Of a stretch of 64,000 nucleotides of DNA, positions 1-6,958 are shown one piece after another; the first letter of the stretch is position 1; every line of letters begins with the position of its first letter. Below the pieces are notes generated by a model. That model searched no databases. It was not told the origin of the DNA and worked only from the letters and a program-made list of their open reading frames with translations. This DNA is from MPNP01 sp026709725 (GTDB taxonomy: Bacteria; Pseudomonadota; Alphaproteobacteria; Rhodobacterales; Rhodobacteraceae). The translations under genes and the position numbers were made by a program. The stretch covers positions 3,224,001 through 3,288,000 of the forward strand of contig OZ241384.1 of the NCBI GenBank assembly GCA_965200805.1. Reading direction: 5' to 3'.

Positions 1-656
1 CCAGGACCTCCTTGCGCCCCTCTTCATCGGCACGGGTGGGCACCAGCATGCATTGGCGGTCGCCGCCCTGCCGGGGTTTGAAATACACACCATCCGCCCA
101 GACATCGATGAAGCGGCGTCCGGCCAGGTCCTCCTGACGCCATGCGTCGGACGCCTCTGCCGGGCCCGCTTCATCCGGCTGACAGTGGCGGCGGACAGCC
201 CCCGGCATCGGGGCCCCGGGAGTCAGGGTGCGGGAGCGCGGTCAGGGCATCGCTGAAGTCCCCGGCCCGGACCCCCTTGCGGGAGAGCCAGGGGATCAAC
301 GCCGGGCCGACGTCGCCTTGCGGAGACAGGGCGGGACGATGGACGAGGCGAACCGGATCCGGCCCTCGGTCGCACCCGCCCGGTCACGGACCCTGCCGCA
401 CCCGGACCGGGACCTTGCCGATCCCGGTCATCACGTCGCGTTCAGGCTGGTGGCCGTGGCGCACCAGCCGCCGCCCCTGGTCATCGACCGGCTCCGCATG
501 CCTAGAGAGGAATTCGGACACCTCGGCTTCCACCGCTGTCCGGAGCCATGCACCGGCACCCCGGCGGAGACTGTCCGTCAGTGCATCTGTGGAGCCCCAA
601 TCAGCGATCAAGAACAGGGAAAAGACCCGGTCAATCCCTGAATCTCCACCCGTCAT
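1..656 (-). pseudogene. IS256 (mutator)-family transposase, decayed, C-terminus off the left edge
   Basis: Reading the minus strand from about 656 to 1 gives pieces of an IS256-family transposase in several frames. The N-terminal part (656-384) has the family block EAEVSEFLSRHAEPVDDQGR followed by HQPERDVMTGIGKVPVRV. A shifted frame continues with GRIRFASSIVPPCLRK and PWLSRKGVRAGDFSDAL. The last piece (about 150-1) reads WRQEDLAGRRFIDVWADGVY and then DRQCMLV, which is the region of the first catalytic Asp of the DDE triad. At least two frameshifts separate the pieces, so no functional enzyme is made. The remaining catalytic half would lie left of the window. Family assignment is from remembered motifs and is firm; the exact IS name is unknown. 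Confidence 0.85.
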
Positions 657-770
657 GGTGTCGATTCATCAAGATCAACAGTCACCCACCGGGTGAATGC
701 AATGCGACACAAGACCGCACTTCCCCTCACCACCCCATTCGAGGACCCGGCCATCACGCCCCATGGCGGC
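599..770 (-). repeat. Dispersed repeat, copy 1 (IS256-type end and transposase start)
   Basis: This stretch recurs in diverged form at about 46934-47110 and 56560-56700. Shared blocks include GATCAA-AACAG-G-AAAA, CGGTCAATCCCTGAATC, CACCCGTCATGGTG, GGGTGAATGCA and CCATCCCATTCGAGGACC followed by GGCCATCACGCC. In this copy the left part encodes the first codons of the decayed transposase, so the repeat is probably the transposase-start end of the insertion element plus flank. All three copies sit upstream of an accessory surface-type gene. Confidence 0.75.
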
Positions 771-1001
771 CCGTCCATGCCATTCCGGCCCCCTCCGGGC
801 ATGCCGGGCCGGGCCGGCCCCCGGCCCCTGTCCGCCATGGGGGCCTCTCCCCAAGGATCGGTTGAGACAAGGGGGCACGCCGCCCGCGCGTCCCGGGGGC
901 CGGGGGCGGACCGTCCCCCGATCATGATCCCTGACGGGCATGATCCCTGATGGGATGACACCCGGCGGGGATCCCTGACGGGCCCGCTCCCTCCTCCCGG
1001 A

Positions 1002-1106
1002 CATCATCGTCCCATCCGGGTGTCATCGTCCCATCCGGGTGTCATCGTCCCATCCGGGTGTCATCGTCCCATCCGGGTGTCATCGTCCCATCCGGGTGTC
1101 ATCGTC
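1002..1106. repeat. 19-bp tandem repeat, about 5.5 units
   Basis: The unit TGTCATCGTCCCATCCGGG is repeated head to tail: one slightly different unit at 1002-1020, exact units at 1021-1039, 1040-1058, 1059-1077 and 1078-1096, and a partial unit to 1106. There are no spacers, so this is not a CRISPR array. Confidence 0.95.
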
Positions 1107-1249
1107 AATGGGGCCCGGGGCGTTCCATGATGAGGCGGCAGGGCCATGACGATGCCGCGGGGAAGGAGCGGGAAGCCGGGACCGCCTCTGTCCCGGCCCC
1201 GTCATCCCGAGACACGCCGCCCAGGGCCGCCGGGACGCGCCTCTCCATC

Positions 1250-1317
1250 GATCATCAGGGCCCCCACCGATCATCGGGGCCCCCACCGGTCATCAGGGCC
1301 CCACCGATCATCAGGGG
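1250..1317. repeat. Second tandem repeat, 19-bp period, about 3.6 units
   Basis: Unit GATCATCAGGGCCCCCACC at 1250-1268, a one-base variant at 1269-1287, an 18-bp variant at 1288-1305 and a partial unit to 1317. The sequence differs from the neighbouring arrays but the period is the same. Confidence 0.9.
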
Positions 1318-1432
1318 ACGGGGCCGCCGTCAGGCGGGCGGGGGTCACGGCCGTCACCCCCGCCCGCCCGTGATGAAGGATGGGGCGCCACCCGCATCCC
1401 CACCGGCGGGACGGACGCCGGGGCCGCCTGTC

Positions 1433-1484
1433 GTCACGGAGAGGGGCCATCGTCACGGAGAGGGGCCATCGTCACGGAGAGGGG
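1433..1484. repeat. Third 19-bp tandem repeat, about 2.7 units
   Basis: Unit GTCACGGAGAGGGGCCATC at 1433-1451 and 1452-1470, then a partial unit to 1484. Confidence 0.9.
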
Positions 1485-2446
1485 GCGCCCGTCCCCATGC
1501 GCGGGGCGACCGGGCGATGATGGTGTCCGTCCCCGGGACCGGCATGATCATCCCCCGCCCGCAGGAGAACAGAGCGGGTGAGGGTGAGGGGGGATGCGAT
1601 CCCCAGGGAATCAGCCATCGGGGGACCCGGGGCGACCGGACCCCCGCCGTCCGGGTCCCCGCATCGGGATGACGGGAGGGGGTTGCGACCCATGGTCCGG
1701 CGCAGGGTGCGGACCGTCCCGCCGGGGGTGTCGCCGACGTCCCGGCTGAAGGGGAGTCCCCGACCGGGGCGTCCCTGACAGACGGGGGCCTGGCGGACGG
1801 TCTCCAGACCCCGACGATCCGGACCCCGGCCCCTGTGACGGATGGGGCCCACGCCCCCGGGATCCACCATTGGAGGCGATCAGGTCCGCCGGGGACCCCA
1901 TCCGACGGGCCGGCGGCAGGGTCCCCCGGGGCCCATCGGGATGATGAGTGGGGCGCCGATGCCCCCGGCTCCGGCCCGCATCCATCAGCCACGCCATCGT
2001 CGCCCCCGGCCCAACGGGTGTCATGCCCAATGGGTCTGATGCCCAAGGGGGTGTCATGGAGGGGGATCGTCCTCGACCGCTCCCTGCACCGGATCCGGAT
2101 GAAACCCCGGGAGGGAGGGCCGGGAGGAAGGGGCGTCCGCGTCCTCCTCATCCCAATGGTCTCAATGGGCGGGGGCGGGCCGTCCCGTCCGTCATGCCCG
2201 GGGTTGTCCCAACATCTCCAATTGGGGGGTCGCCCTCTCCCTCCCCTCGGGGAACAGGCGGGATCCGCAGAGTCTCCAATTGGGGCCACGGGCCGGCTCG
2301 GCGAGATCCCCGCCGGGCCCACCTGACCCCGGACCCTCCCCGGACTCTCTCCCCCAGGCAAGCCCGCACGCGGGCGGGGACGGGACAAACTTCTCTCGTC
2401 CGCCACCGGCATCCCCGGGCCAGCCCGCACGCGGGCGGGGACGGGT

Positions 2447-2474
2447 GCCGCCTCTGTGCGGGCACGGCCCGCAC
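2447..2474. repeat. 28-bp direct repeat, left copy, hairpin-forming
   Basis: An identical 28-bp sequence lies at 2978-3005. Its right part is a perfect hairpin, GTGCGGGC-ACG-GCCCGCAC, so it resembles a REP-type palindrome. The two copies bracket a 503-bp AT-richer islet. Confidence 0.9.
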
Positions 2475-2484
2475 TTTCTAATCA

Positions 2485-2530
2485 AAACTATAGAATCCAT
2501 AGAATCTATAGTTTCAGGAGATCGATCTCC
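2485..2530. promoter_or_regulatory. Cluster of perfect inverted repeats
   Basis: AAACTATAGA (2485-2494) is inverted exactly as TCTATAGTTT (2505-2514) with a 10-base loop. It is followed at once by the 14-bp palindrome GGAGATCGATCTCC (2517-2530). The cluster lies just inside the AT-rich islet, upstream of the 71-codon gene. It could hold protein-binding sites or a recombination end; I do not recognise the factor. Confidence 0.5.
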
Positions 2531-2605
2531 CGGCGCGTTTCCCGGATCGATGATTCGCATGAGAATCAGGCAGGGGCAGGCGATTTGCGATTTTCGGGAA
2601 TTAAT

Positions 2606-2634
2606 TTGACATATTGTCAAAAATAGCATGATAT
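2606..2634 (+). promoter_or_regulatory. Putative promoter with overlapping 15-bp operator palindrome
   Basis: TTGACATATTGTCAA (2606-2620) is a perfect palindrome whose left half is a consensus -35 hexamer. A weak -10 candidate lies around 2624-2634. The start codon of the 71-codon gene follows at 2668 with a GGGAGAA ribosome site. A palindrome on the -35 box is a typical repressor position; the regulator is unknown. Confidence 0.5.
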
Positions 2635-2667
2635 GCATGCACAGATTAGATTTTTGGGAGAATTGAA

Positions 2668-2883
2668 ATGGCAAAAGACACAAACAGCGAATCCCGCTGG
2701 AATCAACCGATTTATGGCAAAATGGTTAAGGACCAGACACCGAGGGAGAGGCTTGTGATCAGAAATCGAAAGAGGGTCGATGACGCTTATGAGGCCGGAC
2801 TGATTAACAAAGATCAGTATATGAAGACATATGGGCAGGACTTCGGTTCAAAGAGATTCAAGGTTTTTGGACTGGACGGTTGA
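2668..2883 (+). CDS. Small hypothetical protein, possibly phage-derived
   Basis: This 71-residue protein is rich in Lys and Arg, with no signal peptide or membrane segment. The middle (TPRERLVIRNRKRVDDAYEA) looks helical and the C-terminus ends in FGSKRFKVFGLDG. I do not recognise a family. The start is well supported: GGGAGAA lies about 6 bases before the ATG and a promoter-like TTGACA palindrome lies 60 bases upstream. Base composition is clearly more AT-rich than the GC-rich DNA on both sides, which suggests separate origin. The next reading frame starts two bases after this stop and resembles a phage protein, so a prophage remnant is my best guess. Confidence 0.6.
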   Translation: MAKDTNSESRWNQPIYGKMVKDQTPRERLVIRNRKRVDDAYEAGLINKDQYMKTYGQDFGSKRFKVFGLDG

Positions 2884-2884
2884 A

Positions 2885-3187
2885 ATGACAGTATATACAG
2901 CCGCAACATTCCCTCAATGGGTGAAAAAAGTTGAAGGTGCAATGGACGCAATCACGAGGCAGTCGCTGAATGATATGGCCGCCTCTGTGCGGGCACGGCC
3001 CGCACCGACCCCGGAACGGGCATCCGCCGGCACCCCGCCAGCCCGCCGCTGGGCCCGGCCCGGGGGATTCTCCCGCCCGGCGGCGGGCTGGCGGGCCCGG
3101 GGTGGAGAGATCCGGGGCGCGGGAATTCGGGAAGAATGGCCCCCGCGGCGGATTCGGGCGATTGGGTCGCTGATTGGGGGTATATAA
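2885..3187 (+). pseudogene. Truncated phage-like protein (gp10/morphogenesis-like N-terminus)
   Basis: The first 32 codons (2885-2980) read as an ordinary AT-rich gene containing FPQWVKKVEGAMDAITRQSL, which resembles the N-terminus of HK97 gp10-like phage morphogenesis proteins. Exactly where the second 28-bp repeat begins, the frame turns into Arg/Pro-rich GC-repeat sequence, so the natural C-terminus has been replaced. It starts two bases after the upstream stop, as in a phage operon. The phage assignment rests on a short segment and is tentative. Confidence 0.4.
2978..3005. repeat. 28-bp direct repeat, right copy
   Basis: Identical to 2447-2474 and containing the same perfect 8-bp-stem hairpin. 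It interrupts the phage-like reading frame. Confidence 0.9.
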
Positions 3188-3223
3188 TCCCCCTTGACAG
3201 CAGGCCCTTGCCCGGACTACATG
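3115..3223 (+). promoter_or_regulatory. Upstream module and putative promoter of autotransporter A
   Basis: The block GGAATTCGGGAAGAATGGCC followed by CGGCGGATT (about 3122-3155) recurs with few changes at about 47304-47340 and 57110-57145. It is followed by GGGGGTATATAATCCCCC, a hairpin containing TATAAT (3183-3188), and by TTGACA at 3194-3199 with TACATG at 3218-3223. The same TTGACA plus GCCCGGACTA context is conserved in front of the second autotransporter, which supports it as the promoter. Confidence 0.5.
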
Positions 3224-3298
3224 CCTTCCCCAGTCAGTCAACATGGGTGCGCAGAACCCCGTCTGGCCCACTCACCAGCGGCACGGAGGTCCACAGAG

Positions 3299-6200
3299 AT
3301 GCAATTGCAAGCCATGCCGGATACCCATTGGGATACCCATTGGGGGGGGGGGGCACATAAGAGCAGCCCACATGCCGGCACTCTCTCCCGTGCCCGCGCC
3401 CACCCGTCCGCGTCAGCCCGCACCCCCGGACTGCCCCTGGCCCTCGCCCTCCTGGTCCTGGCATCCGCACCCGTCCACGCTGGGGATGAATGCGGTGCCC
3501 TCGACCCCGCAACGGACAGCGGCCGGACCATCGAATGCACGACCGACACCTACGAGACCACCACCGGCAACATCTTCTACCAGCTCCCCGACACCCCGAC
3601 CGATGTGGACTACACCCTCGACCTCGGCTCCGGCCTCACCCTCACCGGCACCCGCAACGCCGCCCAAGTGACCGCAGGGGCCGAAACGGACGACCACAGC
3701 CGACGCTGGAACCGGCCGGGCGAGACTTGGGCCAACTACGGGGCCGTCTACATCGACACCGGGTTCAATCACACGGGCGACATCACCCTCCGCTCGGCCG
3801 CCACCATCACGACCGGCAACGCCGATGGGGTCACCATCGACCAGTCCACCCTCCGGGCCCGCGGCATCTATGCCCGCCATCACGGCCGGTCCGGTGACCT
3901 CAGCCTCAGCCTCACCGGCGGCACCATCACCAGCACCGGACCCGGCATCCACGCCATGATCGACAGCGGTGTCGGCGGCTGCAACGACGCCGCCCGCGAT
4001 CAGCAGGCTTCCTGCACCGGGACCTTCTTCAAGGACGCTGATTTTGCCGGCACCCTCGCCATCAATCTCTCCCCCGGCGTGCGCATCCGCACCTCCGGCG
4101 AGCGCGGGCACGGCATCTCGGCCCAGCACAGGGGCAGCGGTGCCATCCGCCTGTCGGCGACCGGCAGGGCCGATCCCGACGATCCCGACATCGAGGTCAC
4201 AGGCGCCGATGCCGGCGGCATCGATGTGGAGATGGGCAACTGGTGGGATCCGATCACCGACTTCACCGGCGGGTCCATCGCCATCGACCTGACGGACCTT
4301 GTCATCCGCACGACGGGGGATCGGGGACAGATCAACGGGTCGGGGGTGAAGGCCTACATGTACATCCGTGGCGACATCGCCATCGACCTGACCGGCAGCA
4401 CCGTGCGGGCGGAGCGTGCGCGCGGCATCTTCGCGGCGAATTTCTCACCCCACGCCAGTGGTGGCGACATCGCCATCACTGTCAGGGGCTCGACGGTCGA
4501 GACCGGCCCCGGGGGCGGCAATCACGAGCATGCCATCATCGGCCAGCACCGATCGACCGGCCTGGTGGCGATCACCGTCACAGGCAGCGAGATCACGACG
4601 CGGGGCCCCGGACAGCACGCCGTCTACGGTCGCCATTTTGCCGCGGGCGATGTGCGCATCACCACGCGCAACAATCGCATCACGGCCCATGGTTCGGGTT
4701 CGTACGGGATCTACGGCCACCAGCAGAATCATCCCTCCGTCCCGCCGGGTCCCACCGGGGCCATCACCATTGACGTCACGGGCGATCGGATCACGACCCA
4801 TGGCTCGATGAACTCGCCGGCCATCTATGCCCGCCACGAGGGCACGGGACCCATCACGATCACAGCGAAAGATACCACCATCCGCACCGAGGGCGACAAT
4901 CACGCGATCCATGCGCATCATCTCTCGCGTGGAATGGCGGGCGACACCCGGGTGCGGGTCGAGGGCGGCACCCTTGCGACCACCGCCAACTTCGCCAATG
5001 GCATTGAGGTGGATTATGCGTCGCGCAGCACGACGGGGGATGCCACGATCGAGCTGATCAACACCAACATCCGGAACAATTCCGGCGGCATCCGTGCCAG
5101 TGTTCCAGGCGACACGACCATCACCCTCACCGGCAGCACCGTGCGCGGGGGCGACAGCGGCATCGTGGCCTTCTTTTCCAGGGGCACCACAGTGATGACG
5201 CTCGGCCCCGGTTCCCGGGTCGAGGGCACCGTGAGATCCGTCGAGTGGTGGGGTCACCCGGGCAGGCTGGTCATGGCCGGCGGCACCGCCGTCGGGAACA
5301 TCCGGTTCGCGTTCGGCGACCACGATGATGTACTGGCCATCACCGGCCCCGGCATGATTGTCGGCTCGGTCGGCCCCGGGGTCGCTCCCGAGACGATCGC
5401 CTTCCTGGGCGGCCACGACACGATGACGGTCACCCTGCCCGCCGGCCAGCACTTTGCGGTCCTCGGTCCCATCAGCGGTCTCGAAATCCTGCACCTGACC
5501 GCCGGCAACCGGGGCACGGCCCGCCTGGCTGGCCCCATGACCTTTGCCGGCAGCACCATGACCCTCGAATCCGGCACCCTCGTGGTCGCCGACACGGTCG
5601 ATCTTCCCAACGGGGACGTCATCATCCATCCCGGCGCCCGGCTGGTGCTGGAGGCGGGCCTCACTGCGGACGGGGATGTCACCTACGGCTCGCTCCTGGC
5701 CGACACGCTGAGCTTCCACGGTGATCCCGCACTGCATCTCCAGCTCGACGCCGACCTCACCGCCGATCAGGTCAGCCGGGTGCGGGGACGGATCGGCAGC
5801 GATCCGGGCGGGGTCCCCCTGCTCCTGACCAACACCGGCGTGCGGCGCTGCACCGCCGCCGATGCCTGCGACGGGACGGATGGCACGCCCCTGGAGACGG
5901 TGACCATCCACTCCGGCCCGAACCGGAACATCGGCACCCTGGATACCGCCACCGGCCGCCTCACGGACCTAGATGCCGGCAGGATCACGCAGCTGGACCC
6001 CGGTGCCCGGCCCCCCGCAGGACCGACCGCCCCGCCTGCCATCGGTGACGTCCCCGCCGTGGGGGACACCGCCACCATCACCTGGCTGACCAGCCAGGCG
6101 CCCCGCACCGCCTACGACCGCATCGCCGGGGCCCTGCCCGCCATCCTTCTCGATTTGAACACATCCCCCCTGGCGGATGCGCCCCGCGCCCCTGGCGGCA

Positions 6201-6958
6201 CGGGGTTCCACGCCCGCATCCTCGGGGCGGCGGGTGACCGCGACCTCAAGGATGCGACGGCCGCTGCATCCTACAGTCTCGATCGCCGCGGCCTCGCCCT
6301 CGGCCATGATCTCGCCACCCCCGCCGGCACGCTCAGCCTCACCCTCCGGCGCCAGACCGGCAGCGCCGCCATCGGCACCGGAGCGGCCATGGAGGGCGGC
6401 ACCATCGGGACGGTCGCCACCGGCCTCGCCGTCGCCCACAGCTGGGCGCTCGAGACCGTGACCGTCGCCCTGCACGCGGCCGCCACCGCCTTCACCAGTG
6501 ATCTCGCCACCCCCGCCGGCACCCTGGCCAGCGGCCTCGGGGGCCGCGGCCTCGCCGCCGGCGTGGAGGCCGCCACCCGGCGCCCGCTCGGTGAGGCCAC
6601 CCTGACCGTGGGCGGGGGCCTCTTCCACCAGCGGGTGACCGCCGACGGGTTCACGGCCGGGACCGGCAATGCGGCCGTCCGGGTTGCGGGGGTCAGGGGT
6701 GAGACCACCACGGCCCGCCTGCGGGCCGACTGGTCCCGGCCGCGGCCCGCCGGTTCCGTCTTCGCCGGGGCCCGTCTTGATGTCCCGCTGGACGGGTCCG
6801 CCGCCGCCCGGGTCGGCGCCACGCCCCTGACCTCGAAGCCGCGCGCCGCGCTCGGGGTGCAGGGCGGCCTCGTGCTGGACGGCGCCGCCCTGGCCCTCGG
6901 CTACGAGACGACCGGGGCCAGTGACAGCCTGCATGCCGGGCTGAGCGTGCGGTTCTGA
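3299..6958 (+). CDS. Type V autotransporter A (beta-helix passenger, phase-variable, in frame)
   Basis: A secreted or surface protein of 1219 residues from the ATG at 3299. GGAGGT at 3285-3290, eight bases upstream, supports this start and is conserved in the second copy. Residues 1-44 are an unusually long N-terminal region that crosses a 12-G tract, followed by a hydrophobic signal core and a likely cleavage after APVHA (residue 61). Residues about 62-900 form the passenger, with many short GTI/ITxxG-type strands typical of a right-handed beta-helix and no visible protease motif. Residues about 945-1219 form a 12-strand-type autotransporter barrel ending in the classic aromatic terminus VRF. 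With 12 G the gene is open; loss or gain of one G would close it. A lipoprotein gene follows 23 bases later. Barrel and lipoprotein are identical to the second cassette. Binding target unknown. Confidence 0.85.
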   Translation: MQLQAMPDTHWDTHWGGGAHKSSPHAGTLSRARAHPSASARTPGLPLALALLVLASAPVHAGDECGALDPATDSGRTIECTTDTYETTTGNIFYQLPDTPTDVDYTLDLGSGLTLTGTRNAAQVTAGAETDDHSRRWNRPGETWANYGAVYIDTGFNHTGDITLRSAATITTGNADGVTIDQSTLRARGIYARHHGRSGDLSLSLTGGTITSTGPGIHAMIDSGVGGCNDAARDQQASCTGTFFKDADFAGTLAINLSPGVRIRTSGERGHGISAQHRGSGAIRLSATGRADPDDPDIEVTGADAGGIDVEMGNWWDPITDFTGGSIAIDLTDLVIRTTGDRGQINGSGVKAYMYIRGDIAIDLTGSTVRAERARGIFAANFSPHASGGDIAITVRGSTVETGPGGGNHEHAIIGQHRSTGLVAITVTGSEITTRGPGQHAVYGRHFAAGDVRITTRNNRITAHGSGSYGIYGHQQNHPSVPPGPTGAITIDVTGDRITTHGSMNSPAIYARHEGTGPITITAKDTTIRTEGDNHAIHAHHLSRGMAGDTRVRVEGGTLATTANFANGIEVDYASRSTTGDATIELINTNIRNNSGGIRASVPGDTTITLTGSTVRGGDSGIVAFFSRGTTVMTLGPGSRVEGTVRSVEWWGHPGRLVMAGGTAVGNIRFAFGDHDDVLAITGPGMIVGSVGPGVAPETIAFLGGHDTMTVTLPAGQHFAVLGPISGLEILHLTAGNRGTARLAGPMTFAGSTMTLESGTLVVADTVDLPNGDVIIHPGARLVLEAGLTADGDVTYGSLLADTLSFHGDPALHLQLDADLTADQVSRVRGRIGSDPGGVPLLLTNTGVRRCTAADACDGTDGTPLETVTIHSGPNRNIGTLDTATGRLTDLDAGRITQLDPGARPPAGPTAPPAIGDVPAVGDTATITWLTSQAPRTAYDRIAGALPAILLDLNTSPLADAPRAPGGTGFHARILGAAGDRDLKDATAAASYSLDRRGLALGHDLATPAGTLSLTLRRQTGSAAIGTGAAMEGGTIGTVATGLAVAHSWALETVTVALHAAATAFTSDLATPAGTLASGLGGRGLAAGVEAATRRPLGEATLTVGGGLFHQRVTADGFTAGTGNAAVRVAGVRGETTTARLRADWSRPRPAGSVFAGARLDVPLDGSAAARVGATPLTSKPRAALGVQGGLVLDGAALALGYETTGASDSLHAGLSVRF
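3342..3353 (+). repeat. Poly-G tract of 12 (phase-variation site)
   Basis: Twelve consecutive G lie 40 bases after the start codon and before the signal peptide. There is no ATG, GTG or TTG between the tract and the signal peptide in the gene frame, so any change not divisible by three would stop production of the autotransporter. Confidence 0.85.

Larger units (their letters stand above)
700..2446. other. GC-rich repetitive DNA without a convincing gene
   Basis: Long open frames occur on both strands here, but all have Pro/Arg/Gly-rich low-complexity products, no recognisable domain and no consistent ribosome site, as expected by chance in very GC-rich DNA. The stretch holds three tandem arrays with a period of about 19 bp (listed separately), many short GC palindromes such as GCCCGCACGCGGGC near 2362, and the phrase CTGACCCCGGACCCTC (about 2322) that recurs upstream of the second autotransporter near 56895. 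I see no RNA gene. Confidence 0.6.

Noticed and set aside
1002..1106. CRISPR array
   Set aside because: The 19-bp units are directly adjacent with no spacers and there are no cas genes.
1453..2430. 325-codon minus-strand frame and several plus-strand frames in the GC-rich left region
   Set aside because: They run through tandem repeats, are Pro/Arg/Gly-rich and overlap each other in all frames; stop codons are simply rare in this GC-rich DNA.
2447..3005. Phage attachment sites attL/attR
   Set aside because: There is no integrase or tRNA target beside the 28-bp repeats, and the repeat is itself a GC hairpin of REP type; kept only as an open question.
3194..3298. Upstream TTG start for autotransporter A
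   Set aside because: The TTG is the first part of the TTGACA promoter hexamer; the ATG at 3299 has a strong, conserved ribosome site.
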